A stretch of 64,000 nt of DNA from Chryseobacterium sp. SSA4.19 (GTDB lineage: Bacteria; Bacteroidota; Bacteroidia; Flavobacteriales; Weeksellaceae). The notes beneath the pieces are model-generated. The model did not search any database and was not told the DNA's origin. It worked only from the letters and a program-made list of their open reading frames with translations. A program made the position numbers and the translations under genes. The stretch covers positions 116,211 to 180,210 of the forward strand of contig NZ_JAKVIP010000006.1 of the NCBI RefSeq assembly GCF_022601875.1. Direction: 5' to 3'. The stretch's first letter is position 1. Every line of letters begins with the position of its first letter. Below are positions 1 to 6,967 of this stretch, piece by piece.

Positions 1-94
1 ACTAATCATATAAAAAAGAATAGATTACATCAAACAAAAGAGTTCCAAGATCATAGAAAGATGAACTTTTTCATGTGATCAGTACTCTTTCAGT

Positions 95-853
95 TTAATT
101 AAATCCTTCAATAATTTTAGAGAAATCTTCCAGTTTCAAAGCAGCACCTCCGATAAGGCCGCCGTCAATATCAGGCTGGGAGAATATTTCTTTTGCATTA
201 TCTGGTTTTACAGAACCTCCGTAAAGGATTGAAATTTCATCTGCTGTTTCCTGTCCGTACTTTGCCGCAATTGTACTTCTGATATGCGCATGGATCTCCT
301 GGGCCTGTTCTGGCGTTGCTGTTTCACCTGTCCCGATTGCCCAAACCGGCTCGTAAGCAATCACTACTTTTTTAATTTCTTCTGCAGAAAGCGTAAAAAG
401 AGCTACTTCCGTTTGGTTTTTTACCACTTCAAAATGCTCTCCGGCTTTTCTCTGCTCAAGGGTTTCGCCGTTACAGTAAACAGGAATCAGGCCTTTATCC
501 AAGGCTAATTTCACTTTTTTATTGCAGTGGGAATCTGTTTCGCCATGATATTGTCTTCTTTCAGAGTGTCCGATCAAAGAGCCTGAAGCATCGATGGATT
601 CCAGCATGTCAGCAGAAATCTCACCGGTAAAGGCTCCGCTTTCATGCTCGCTCATATCCTGGGAAAATACGCCGATCTCATCTTTTTCAAAGATATCTTT
701 TGCCATCATCAGATAAAGGGATGGTGGCGCAATCCATACTTCACAGTTCGTGGTATGGTTGTTTTTATAGCTTAGTAACTGAACCATTAATTGTTGGGCA
801 TCAATTACATTTTTATTCATTTTCCAGTTTCCTGCAACGATTTTTCTTCTCAT
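95..853 (-). CDS. tpiA: Triosephosphate isomerase
   Basis: Interconverts dihydroxyacetone phosphate and glyceraldehyde 3-phosphate in cytosolic glycolysis and gluconeogenesis. The 252-residue length is normal for the family. Visible active-site parts are N9 and K11 in AGNWKMNK, H96 in IGHSERR, E168 in AYEPVWAIGTG (the start of flexible loop 6) and the phosphate-binding GGSVKPDN and GGLIGGAAL segments. The family's CIGE strand reads CNGE here, a mild change. It is the last gene of a leftward run DUF1599 / DoxX / TerB-like / tpiA, and the gap before it holds a heptad-repeat hairpin. The identity is not in doubt. Confidence 0.98.
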   Translation of the reverse strand: MRRKIVAGNWKMNKNVIDAQQLMVQLLSYKNNHTTNCEVWIAPPSLYLMMAKDIFEKDEIGVFSQDMSEHESGAFTGEISADMLESIDASGSLIGHSERRQYHGETDSHCNKKVKLALDKGLIPVYCNGETLEQRKAGEHFEVVKNQTEVALFTLSAEEIKKVVIAYEPVWAIGTGETATPEQAQEIHAHIRSTIAAKYGQETADEISILYGGSVKPDNAKEIFSQPDIDGGLIGGAALKLEDFSKIIEGFN

Positions 854-870
854 AATTTTATTTTTATTTC

Positions 871-945
871 AGAAGTTAGAGATTAGAAACTAGAAGTTAG
901 AACTACAGTAAGTCTTTAAACTAATTTCTAACCTCTATTCTTTAA
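871..945. repeat. Intergenic hairpin of degenerate 7-bp repeats
   Basis: The left arm (871-905) reads in 7-bp units gaagtta, gagatta, gaaacta, gaagtta. The right arm (921-945), read in reverse complement, has the same kind of units (AGAATAGAGGTTAGAAA). The arms therefore form an imperfect stem-loop between the TerB-like gene and tpiA. The same architecture recurs at 3991-4056 and 27676-27742. No T-tract follows it, so it does not look like a simple terminator; it could be an RNA processing or stability element. Confidence 0.6.
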
Positions 946-957
946 TTTTTCAATTAA

Positions 958-1305
958 TTAAATATTCCAAAGGTTTTTCAGAAGCGTATAAAAAGTATGC
1001 TCCTCATCCGTCACTACATTGTCCGCTTTAATGAGTGTCTTTGCAAACTGGATAAAGTTTTTGCGCTCTTCCTCAGTAGAATCATCATAAAAACAACGGG
1101 CATGAAATTCAAAATGATCTTTCCATTCTTCCGGCTGCAGCGTGGCAATGGCATCAAGCTCATTGTCGAGGTTGATTTTGAAAGGAAATTCATCTGCTAA
1201 ATATTGCTGAACAATCATTCCTTCTTCCGGAGCAAATTCCCCGTCCACAGAGGAAAGGATCATTAATAGATGGTAACCGGCAATCGGTTTATTAGATTTG
1301 TGCAT
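958..1305 (-). CDS. TerB-like fold small protein
   Basis: A 115-residue cytosolic protein without signal peptide or membrane segment. Two acidic helix-turn segments, LMILSSVDGEFAPEEG near residues 14-29 and LIKADNVVTDEEHTFY near residues 92-107, match the TerB/DUF533 all-helical pattern, in which D-G-x-[FI]-x-x-E-E loops face each other and may bind metal. The family role (stress or metal sensing) is poorly defined and this gene's job is unknown. It sits 62 bases after the DoxX gene in the tpiA operon. The family assignment is by pattern only. Confidence 0.6.
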   Translation of the reverse strand: MHKSNKPIAGYHLLMILSSVDGEFAPEEGMIVQQYLADEFPFKINLDNELDAIATLQPEEWKDHFEFHARCFYDDSTEEERKNFIQFAKTLIKADNVVTDEEHTFYTLLKNLWNI

Positions 1306-1367
1306 TATTAAATGTATATAATTTAGTACTTAATATTTTAATTGATGATGAATGAATACGTCGTTCA

Positions 1368-2480
1368 TTACTTCACATAATCCTTGGCAGGCTGTTTGTC
1401 AACAATTTTACCGTTCTGCAGAACCAGTACAAACGGGTTGCTTCTGGCAATTGTTTTAATGGCAGTACCGTCCATCATCATATTTTTAATGGTTTTAAAC
1501 GTGTTTGGATCGGTAGAAACACCGTAGACAACATTTGCGCCCTTGCTTTTAACTGCAGCCTCAACCTGCTTTAAAAACTCAGGCGAAACTTCTTTCGGGT
1601 GATAGGAGAAGACAAGAATAGCCTTTGGTGCAGTAATTACTTCTTCTGTAACTTCCATTCCTGTAGTGTCTTCTATCTTGAATTTGGAGATTTCTGATGT
1701 ATAACCTTCTTTTACCAATAAAGATTCATTTTTTCCTTCCTCAATTTTCCATGGTGAACCTTCTGCCCAGTATTTCGTTTCTTTAATATAATTATCCTGA
1801 TTTACCTTCAGTACTTCTCCCGTTTTCTGATTTTTGAGCGTGTAGAACGTCTTATATTCTGAAGGATTCTTATTAATTTTTTCCTTTTCGGATTTTAAGT
1901 CGGTCCCGATTTTATAATCCCTGAAATCAATCACAGGTTCTTTTATAATTCCGTATGCGCCGATCACGATCATGGCAACTGAAAATATTCCTAAAAAGAT
2001 ATATTTCAACTTATTTCCTGAGTTCTTTTGAGTATTGAAGCTGTAACTGTCTTTTTTCTTAAATTCTTTCCTGTAAAGAATAAAAACAATAATTAACCCG
2101 ATTAAAAGGACAATATCTTTGATGAAGCTCTGCCACGGTGTAAATTTGATAGCATCTCCAAAACATCCGCAATCGGTAACAACATTGAAATAAGCGGAAT
2201 AAAATGTCAGGAAACCAAAGAAAATACACAGCACAATCAGTGCCGAAAGGGTGAATTTAAGCTTTAACTTTAATAAAAGCATAAACCCGAGAAGAAGTTC
2301 TAAAATCACTACGATTACTGAAAACAGCAGAGCAAATTTTTCGAAAAACGGCATGTTGAAAACCGCAGGAGAAAAATATTCTTCCATTTTAAAGGAAAAA
2401 CCAACCAGGTCCACCGCTTTTACAAATCCGGAAAGGATGAAAATAATGGCAATAACGAAACGTAATAAACCTTTGATCAT
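1368..2480 (-). CDS. DoxX/MauE-type membrane protein with periplasmic C-terminal domain
   Basis: A 370-residue inner-membrane protein. Four hydrophobic helices lie in the first ~135 residues and a fifth near residue 155-177. A DCGCFG motif sits between helices 3 and 4, as in DoxX/MauE proteins, where the cysteine pair is thought to act in thiol or quinone redox. The C-terminal ~190 residues are soluble, and the end (around VFSYHPKEVSPEFLKQ and NPFVLVLQNGKIV) resembles a thioredoxin-like fold. It matches the Bacteroidota BT_3928-type family. It starts 1 base after the DUF1599 stop, so the two are probably translationally coupled. The exact substrate is unknown. Confidence 0.75.
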   Translation of the reverse strand: MIKGLLRFVIAIIFILSGFVKAVDLVGFSFKMEEYFSPAVFNMPFFEKFALLFSVIVVILELLLGFMLLLKLKLKFTLSALIVLCIFFGFLTFYSAYFNVVTDCGCFGDAIKFTPWQSFIKDIVLLIGLIIVFILYRKEFKKKDSYSFNTQKNSGNKLKYIFLGIFSVAMIVIGAYGIIKEPVIDFRDYKIGTDLKSEKEKINKNPSEYKTFYTLKNQKTGEVLKVNQDNYIKETKYWAEGSPWKIEEGKNESLLVKEGYTSEISKFKIEDTTGMEVTEEVITAPKAILVFSYHPKEVSPEFLKQVEAAVKSKGANVVYGVSTDPNTFKTIKNMMMDGTAIKTIARSNPFVLVLQNGKIVDKQPAKDYVK

Positions 2481-2481
2481 A

Positions 2482-3048
2482 TTATGGAATTTTAGATTCA
2501 GCTTTGTTTTCTGTTTCAGAGAATTTGATCAGGCAAAACACCGCATAATTCAGCATGTCAAAATAATTGGCGTCTAAGCCTTCAGAAGCAATAGTAATCC
2601 CTTCGTTATCTTCAATCTGCTTTGTTCTTAAAACCTTCTGGTAGATCAGGTCAGTAATGGATGAGATCCTCATATCCCTCCATGCTTCACCGTAATCATG
2701 ATTTTTCCTTTCCATTAAATTTTTCGCTTCCGTGGAATAGGTGTCATAAAGCGCCAAAATCTCTGATGTATCTTCATTGAAGTCGTTGGAAAAGCCTTTC
2801 TGTAATTGAATCAGCGCAATAATAGAGTAATTGACAATCGCAATAAATTCACCTTCTTCGCTTTCATCCACCATCTTTTTGCCGGCCATCTGTATGGTAC
2901 GGATCCTGTTGACCTTAATGTAAATCTGATCCGTAATCGAACTTGGCCTTAAAACCCTCCATGCTGCTCCGTAATCCTGTAGTTTTTTGCTGAAAAGCTC
3001 ACGGCATTCCGCAATGATTTTCCCGAACTGTACTGATGTTTCTGACAT
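2482..3048 (-). CDS. DUF1599 protein with two tandem repeats
   Basis: This 188-residue protein consists of two copies of one ~70-residue unit. Unit 1 carries KLQDYGAAWRVLRPSSITDQ and IYIKVNRIRTIQ; unit 2 carries KNHDYGEAWRDMRISSITDL and IYQKVLRTKQIE. Each ends with an AIVNYSIIALIQL or MLNYAVFCLIKF helix. DUF1599 has been described as a nucleotide-modification-associated domain (Nmad1), but its function in Bacteroidota is unproven. It leads the leftward operon DUF1599-DoxX-TerB-tpiA, with a -7 box 18 bases upstream and folP divergent. No signal peptide. Confidence 0.8.
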   Translation of the reverse strand: MSETSVQFGKIIAECRELFSKKLQDYGAAWRVLRPSSITDQIYIKVNRIRTIQMAGKKMVDESEEGEFIAIVNYSIIALIQLQKGFSNDFNEDTSEILALYDTYSTEAKNLMERKNHDYGEAWRDMRISSITDLIYQKVLRTKQIEDNEGITIASEGLDANYFDMLNYAVFCLIKFSETENKAESKIP

Positions 3049-3065
3049 AAATTCTCTTGATCTTT

Positions 3066-3073
3066 CAAATATA
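3066..3073 (-). promoter_or_regulatory. -7 box of the DUF1599-DoxX-tpiA operon
   Basis: CAAATATA on the plus strand reads TATATTTG on the minus strand, an exact TAnnTTTG box, 18 bases before the DUF1599 ATG. I see no clear -33 TTTG at the expected distance. Confidence 0.5.
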
Positions 3074-3136
3074 CGAATTAGTTTCAGGTAGCAGAAATTA
3101 GCATTTGGTTTTTTAAGGTAAGAAGCCGGAAGTTAG

Positions 3137-3144
3137 TATTTTTG
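3137..3144 (+). promoter_or_regulatory. -7 box of folP
   Basis: TATTTTTG is an exact TAnnTTTG box. It overlaps an apparent upstream TTG start (3142), so translation must begin downstream, at ATG 3166. Confidence 0.55.
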
Positions 3145-3165
3145 CGGAATGCAAAATCATCTATC

Positions 3166-4011
3166 ATGATCAATTATCATTCGCTGAACTGTAACGGAAA
3201 ACTCATCAGTTTATCTACGCCGAAGATTATGGGAATCTTGAACCTGACCCCTGATTCTTTCTCCGACGGCGGAAAATTCAATAATGAAAAATCAGCACTT
3301 CTTCATGCTGAAAAGCTGTTGAAAGAAGGGGCAGAAATCATTGACATCGGTCCGCAGTCAACGCGCCCGAATGCCGAATTTTTAAAGGCTAAAGAAGAGA
3401 TCAGAAGAATCGGGAACATTATTTCTTCTGTTAAAAAAGAATTTCCGGATGCACTGGTTTCCCTGGATACATTCTATGCTGAGACGGTTAAATTCGGATA
3501 TGGGCAAGGCATTGATCTCATTAATGATATTTCCGGAGGCCAGTATGATGACAACATGTTTGATACCGTTGCGGAAACAAAGCTTCCCTATATCCTGATG
3601 CATGTTAACCCGTCCTATAAAACCATGCACGATAAAGTAAAATTTAGTGATATTACACTTGCCGTTAACCGTTATTTTTCTGAAAAAACAGCCATGCTTT
3701 TAGAAAAAGGAGTGAAAGACATTATCCTTGATCCCGGTTTCGGTTTCGGTAAAACCGTGGAAGACCAGATGAAGATGATCGATGAGGCGAAATACTTAGG
3801 ATTTGGAAAATTTCCTTTACTGATCGGTATTTCAAGAAAATCTTTTATCTATAAGCCGCTCGGGAAATTACCATCGGATATCAATGAGGAAACCCAGAAG
3901 CTGCACATGAAAGTTTTACAGCAGGGAGCCAAAATCCTCAGGGTGCACGATGTTGCGGAAGCTAAAAAAACCATTGATATGTTCTTAAAAGTTATGAATG
4001 ATGAGTTATAA
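3166..4011 (+). CDS. folP: Dihydropteroate synthase
   Basis: Condenses p-aminobenzoate with 6-hydroxymethyl-dihydropterin pyrophosphate in folate synthesis, in the cytosol; target of sulfonamides. Signature segments are MGILNLTPDSFSDGG, IIDIGPQSTRP, the DTF strand, LINDISGG, ILMH, DIILDPGFGFGKT, LLIGISRKSF and the C-terminal LRVHDV. I start at ATG 3166 (281 residues) rather than TTG 3142 because the latter lies inside the -7 box. The last codons, including the stop, are part of a heptad-repeat hairpin (3991-4056), so the C-terminal KVMNDEL tail is written in repeat sequence. It is transcribed divergently from the DUF1599-tpiA operon. Confidence 0.96.
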   Translation: MINYHSLNCNGKLISLSTPKIMGILNLTPDSFSDGGKFNNEKSALLHAEKLLKEGAEIIDIGPQSTRPNAEFLKAKEEIRRIGNIISSVKKEFPDALVSLDTFYAETVKFGYGQGIDLINDISGGQYDDNMFDTVAETKLPYILMHVNPSYKTMHDKVKFSDITLAVNRYFSEKTAMLLEKGVKDIILDPGFGFGKTVEDQMKMIDEAKYLGFGKFPLLIGISRKSFIYKPLGKLPSDINEETQKLHMKVLQQGAKILRVHDVAEAKKTIDMFLKVMNDEL

Positions 4012-4056
4012 ATGATGAGTATAACTTTATAATTAATAATTCATTACTCATAACTA
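3991..4056. repeat. Heptad-repeat hairpin overlapping the 3' end of folP
   Basis: The left arm (3991-4025) reads gaatgat, gagttat, aaatgat, gagtata in 7-bp units. The right arm (4036-4056), in reverse complement, reads tagttat, gagtaat, gaattat. It lies between the convergent folP and the small gene at 4065, and includes the folP stop codon. It may serve as a bidirectional end structure, although no long T-tract is present. Confidence 0.6.
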
Positions 4057-4064
4057 CAGTTCGT

Positions 4065-4301
4065 TCAATTAAGATGTGCCAGTTTATCGGCAAACTGTTT
4101 TGAGAACTCTTTTCGGTCTTCTTCCAGTTTTTCCTGTTCCGACGGTAAAATATAGTTGAACAGAATTTTGTTATCGTTGTCTAAGAAAATGATTTCTTTT
4201 TCATTTCCGTCAATCATCTGTGCAAAAATCTCCCACATGGAGGTATCCTTTAATTTTAAAAGTTCAAAAAAGCTTTCTGCTTGTATTTCTATTTTCTGCA
4301 T
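4065..4301 (-). CDS. Small protein of unknown function
   Basis: A 78-residue soluble protein that I do not recognise. It begins MQKIEIQAESFFELLKL, has a central hydrophobic strand pair (KEIIFLDNDNKILFNYIL) and a charged helical tail (EQEKLEEDRKEFSKQF). The coding signal is credible: it is codirectional with the DUF5686 gene upstream (34-base gap) and fills the interval up to the folP hairpin. It may be co-transcribed with that gene. No function is proposed. Confidence 0.6.
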   Translation of the reverse strand: MQKIEIQAESFFELLKLKDTSMWEIFAQMIDGNEKEIIFLDNDNKILFNYILPSEQEKLEEDRKEFSKQFADKLAHLN

Positions 4302-4335
4302 TGTTGTTTATAATTATTTAAGATTGATTTTAGGC

Positions 4336-6756
4336 CTAAAATTCTAACAGTTTCAGTTTAAACTGAAGCGCAAAGTTCTGCATAAAATTCGGAGTGGTGT
4401 AATAACCGACTCTGTAAAACAGACCTAAATTAAAATAAGAAGACAGGAAATTGCTCCATTCCAGACCAACTTCCTGATATAAATGATTCAGCGGACGGAA
4501 TTTTAACTGGTGGTATTCCGGATGTTGCATATTCCCAATGGTGCCTCTCAGCACAAAATCAAAGCTTGAGATATTCTGCCCGAAACTTTTAAAATAAAAC
4601 GGCAGCTTGTGTGTGAAGTAATAAGCAATAAACCGGTCATTGTAATATTTACCGCCTTCCAGGGTTGCAAATCCCAAAAATGAGGTCAGGTTAAAATTAA
4701 AATCCCTTTTTGGAGAAGCCAGACCGTTCATCGTAAAGTTTTTCCAGATCGGAGCATCACCCAGAACAATTCCGCCGTATAACCTGAAGCCGGTTGTTCC
4801 CAGCATGGTTTTGAAATTATGCACAAAAAGCGCATCGAAACGGGTATAATTAAAATCTCCGCCAAAAAATGTATAGCTCTGTTCATAATTGAAATACAGT
4901 TCCGGATATTTCTGGTCGATCAGGGATTTTCCCTGTGGCGTCATAATATTGGTAGAGTTCGGCGAGAATTTTAAGGTGAATAACGTGTTGAAATTATCAA
5001 AACCGGGTCCTCTGTTCCTGAATGAATAGTCAAATAAAGCTTCTTCATAATTCCTTCTTGCGGCAAAAACAAGGGTCAGTCCATTGGTGACATCGTTGAG
5101 ATAAGAAAAAGAAGCACTTCTGAAACGGTAATACCGGTCATTCTGGATGTTGTTTCCATAGTTGGCCATTCTCATTTTAAAATTCCAGAGCCTTCTGTAA
5201 AACTCTCCGGAAGCTGTTACATCATCTGTATAATCGATCCTGAAAAATGAATTTTTATCAAGAGTTGTCTTCATATCAAGCCCGATTCCGTATTTCCACC
5301 GGTCATCTTTGAAGCCGTAAGCAAAATAATAATCCGGTGAAAAATAAGGATTGAAGGTTTCATTGAGCTTAGCTTTTAAACCTACTCTGAACCCTTCATA
5401 TAAATTGTAGTTTACAATTTCATCCACTGCAAAATCCAGGGATCCTGTACGGATCTGCCCGTTCAGTAAGCCTGTAAGGACTCTTGCCTTAGTATCGATA
5501 TTATAAATTTTACCCAGGCTGTCGATGGTCGTATATGTATTTTTTTCTCTTGCGTTTAAAGGGTCGGTACGGTATCGGTCCAAGGTTTTCCCGCCGATAT
5601 TTTTTACAGAAAAAGTATATCCTTTAAAATCGTTTTTGTTATTTACAATGGGTGACTGGTAATCGAAATATCTCGAGCTCAGGAAAGCATAGGTGCCAAA
5701 ACTCTGTTTATGTTTTTTTTCATGTTTCTCTTCAGGATGTTCCTGTTCCCTGCTATCTTCTTCCAGCACCATATTGCTCATTTTCAGCTTTACGGTTTCG
5801 TGGGCCAGGAACCACTTGTGATTAAAATAAGTCCAGGTGCTTGTAATAATCCCGTCGTTTTTATTTTTACTGAAATTCTCTATCTTTTTAATACCGTAGG
5901 TTTCGGTGTCAATATAAATTGCACCGTTATATTTCCTTTTTTTATCAGACTTTTTATAATTAACTTCCCGGAAACGGATCACAAAATTTTTCCTTCCGTC
6001 CATCTCTATCGTATCTGTTAAAAAAAACCGGTAAAGCCCTCTGTTCTCCTTTTTCAGCTGTGTGGGCAGACGGTCCCTGTTGCTTTGCTGGAGGGCGATC
6101 ATTTCGTAGATGGGCTGTTTGAGGCCCGAAATCCTGTTGTCGAGGATGTTGATTTTTTCCCCGTAAGATTTTGAATATAAAAATTCCTGGGCTCTTTCCC
6201 AGAGGAACAGTTTGCTCCGGGCAAATATGTTTCTCGCAGAAATATTGTTCAGAGAATCTTTTTCTCTTTTTTTCTTAATAAAATTGCTGTTCCTGAAAAA
6301 TTCATTAAACTGGACGAGGCTGTCTTCATCAATGTCCATAGAGATCTTCTCGTAGGATTTATAAGAATAAGATTCGAGGCTTTTGGGCGAATTTTCCCGG
6401 AACATCCGTTCCACTTTTTTCAGGATTTCCAAGGCTCTGGGATCACTTTTATCTTCAATGATCACAGTTTCAATGGCGGTGGTTTTAGAGGAATGCTTCA
6501 GCAGGGCAATCTGCATATCTTTTCCCACTTCAGCTGATTGCTGCCCGTACCGGTCAGCAGATATTTCAATACGGCTGCATGAGGTTGAAAACTCCAGAAA
6601 GCCTTTAACATCCGTGTATCCTAAGACAGTATGGTTACACGAAACAGAAGCATGGGAAACAGGCATCTTTGTTATATCGTCAATAACCCTGATTCTTGAT
6701 TGGGAATATCCCAGAATGAAGGTCCAGAAAAATATAATTGATAAGATCCTTTTCAT
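4336..6756 (-). CDS. DUF5686 outer-membrane protein with CarboxypepD_reg-like N-domain
   Basis: An 806-residue envelope protein. An N-terminal signal peptide (to about residue 19, ending GYSQS) precedes a ~75-residue beta-sandwich like the carboxypeptidase regulatory domains found at the N-termini of TonB receptors and related proteins (RVIDDITKMPVSHASVSC). The rest is the DUF5686 domain, rich in alternating aromatic/polar strands, and it ends in F (LQFKLKLLEF), as expected for a beta-barrel inserted by the BAM complex. It is paralogous along its whole length to the gene immediately upstream (for example RALEILKKVERMFRENSPKS versus RALRILDELNKRAKDNSPKS). Substrate unknown. Confidence 0.85.
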   Translation of the reverse strand: MKRILSIIFFWTFILGYSQSRIRVIDDITKMPVSHASVSCNHTVLGYTDVKGFLEFSTSCSRIEISADRYGQQSAEVGKDMQIALLKHSSKTTAIETVIIEDKSDPRALEILKKVERMFRENSPKSLESYSYKSYEKISMDIDEDSLVQFNEFFRNSNFIKKKREKDSLNNISARNIFARSKLFLWERAQEFLYSKSYGEKINILDNRISGLKQPIYEMIALQQSNRDRLPTQLKKENRGLYRFFLTDTIEMDGRKNFVIRFREVNYKKSDKKRKYNGAIYIDTETYGIKKIENFSKNKNDGIITSTWTYFNHKWFLAHETVKLKMSNMVLEEDSREQEHPEEKHEKKHKQSFGTYAFLSSRYFDYQSPIVNNKNDFKGYTFSVKNIGGKTLDRYRTDPLNAREKNTYTTIDSLGKIYNIDTKARVLTGLLNGQIRTGSLDFAVDEIVNYNLYEGFRVGLKAKLNETFNPYFSPDYYFAYGFKDDRWKYGIGLDMKTTLDKNSFFRIDYTDDVTASGEFYRRLWNFKMRMANYGNNIQNDRYYRFRSASFSYLNDVTNGLTLVFAARRNYEEALFDYSFRNRGPGFDNFNTLFTLKFSPNSTNIMTPQGKSLIDQKYPELYFNYEQSYTFFGGDFNYTRFDALFVHNFKTMLGTTGFRLYGGIVLGDAPIWKNFTMNGLASPKRDFNFNLTSFLGFATLEGGKYYNDRFIAYYFTHKLPFYFKSFGQNISSFDFVLRGTIGNMQHPEYHQLKFRPLNHLYQEVGLEWSNFLSSYFNLGLFYRVGYYTTPNFMQNFALQFKLKLLEF

Positions 6757-6767
6757 AAATGCTGCAT

Positions 6768-6775
6768 CAAAATTA
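6768..6775 (-). promoter_or_regulatory. -7 box of the first DUF5686 gene
   Basis: CAAAATTA (minus strand TAATTTTG) fits TAnnTTTG and lies 12 bases before the ATG, implying a very short leader. It suggests the two DUF5686 paralogues have separate promoters. Confidence 0.45.
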
Positions 6776-6967
6776 ATGATATTTCTGATTCTGAAAAAGT
6801 TTTATCCTATAGAATTCTATGAGGAAGATAAATCCTGATAAAGCAGAAGTCCGGTATTACATACTGTAAATCAATGATGAATATATTAATCGGATTAGAA
6901 TAAGTTCTAAAAACCTGCCATTATTATAACTTTCAATTTTCTCTTTTAGAAATGGATTTAAATGATC

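Noticed and set aside
3142..3165. Upstream TTG start for folP.
   Set aside because: It overlaps the -7 box TATTTTTG (3137-3144), so it cannot be in the transcript.
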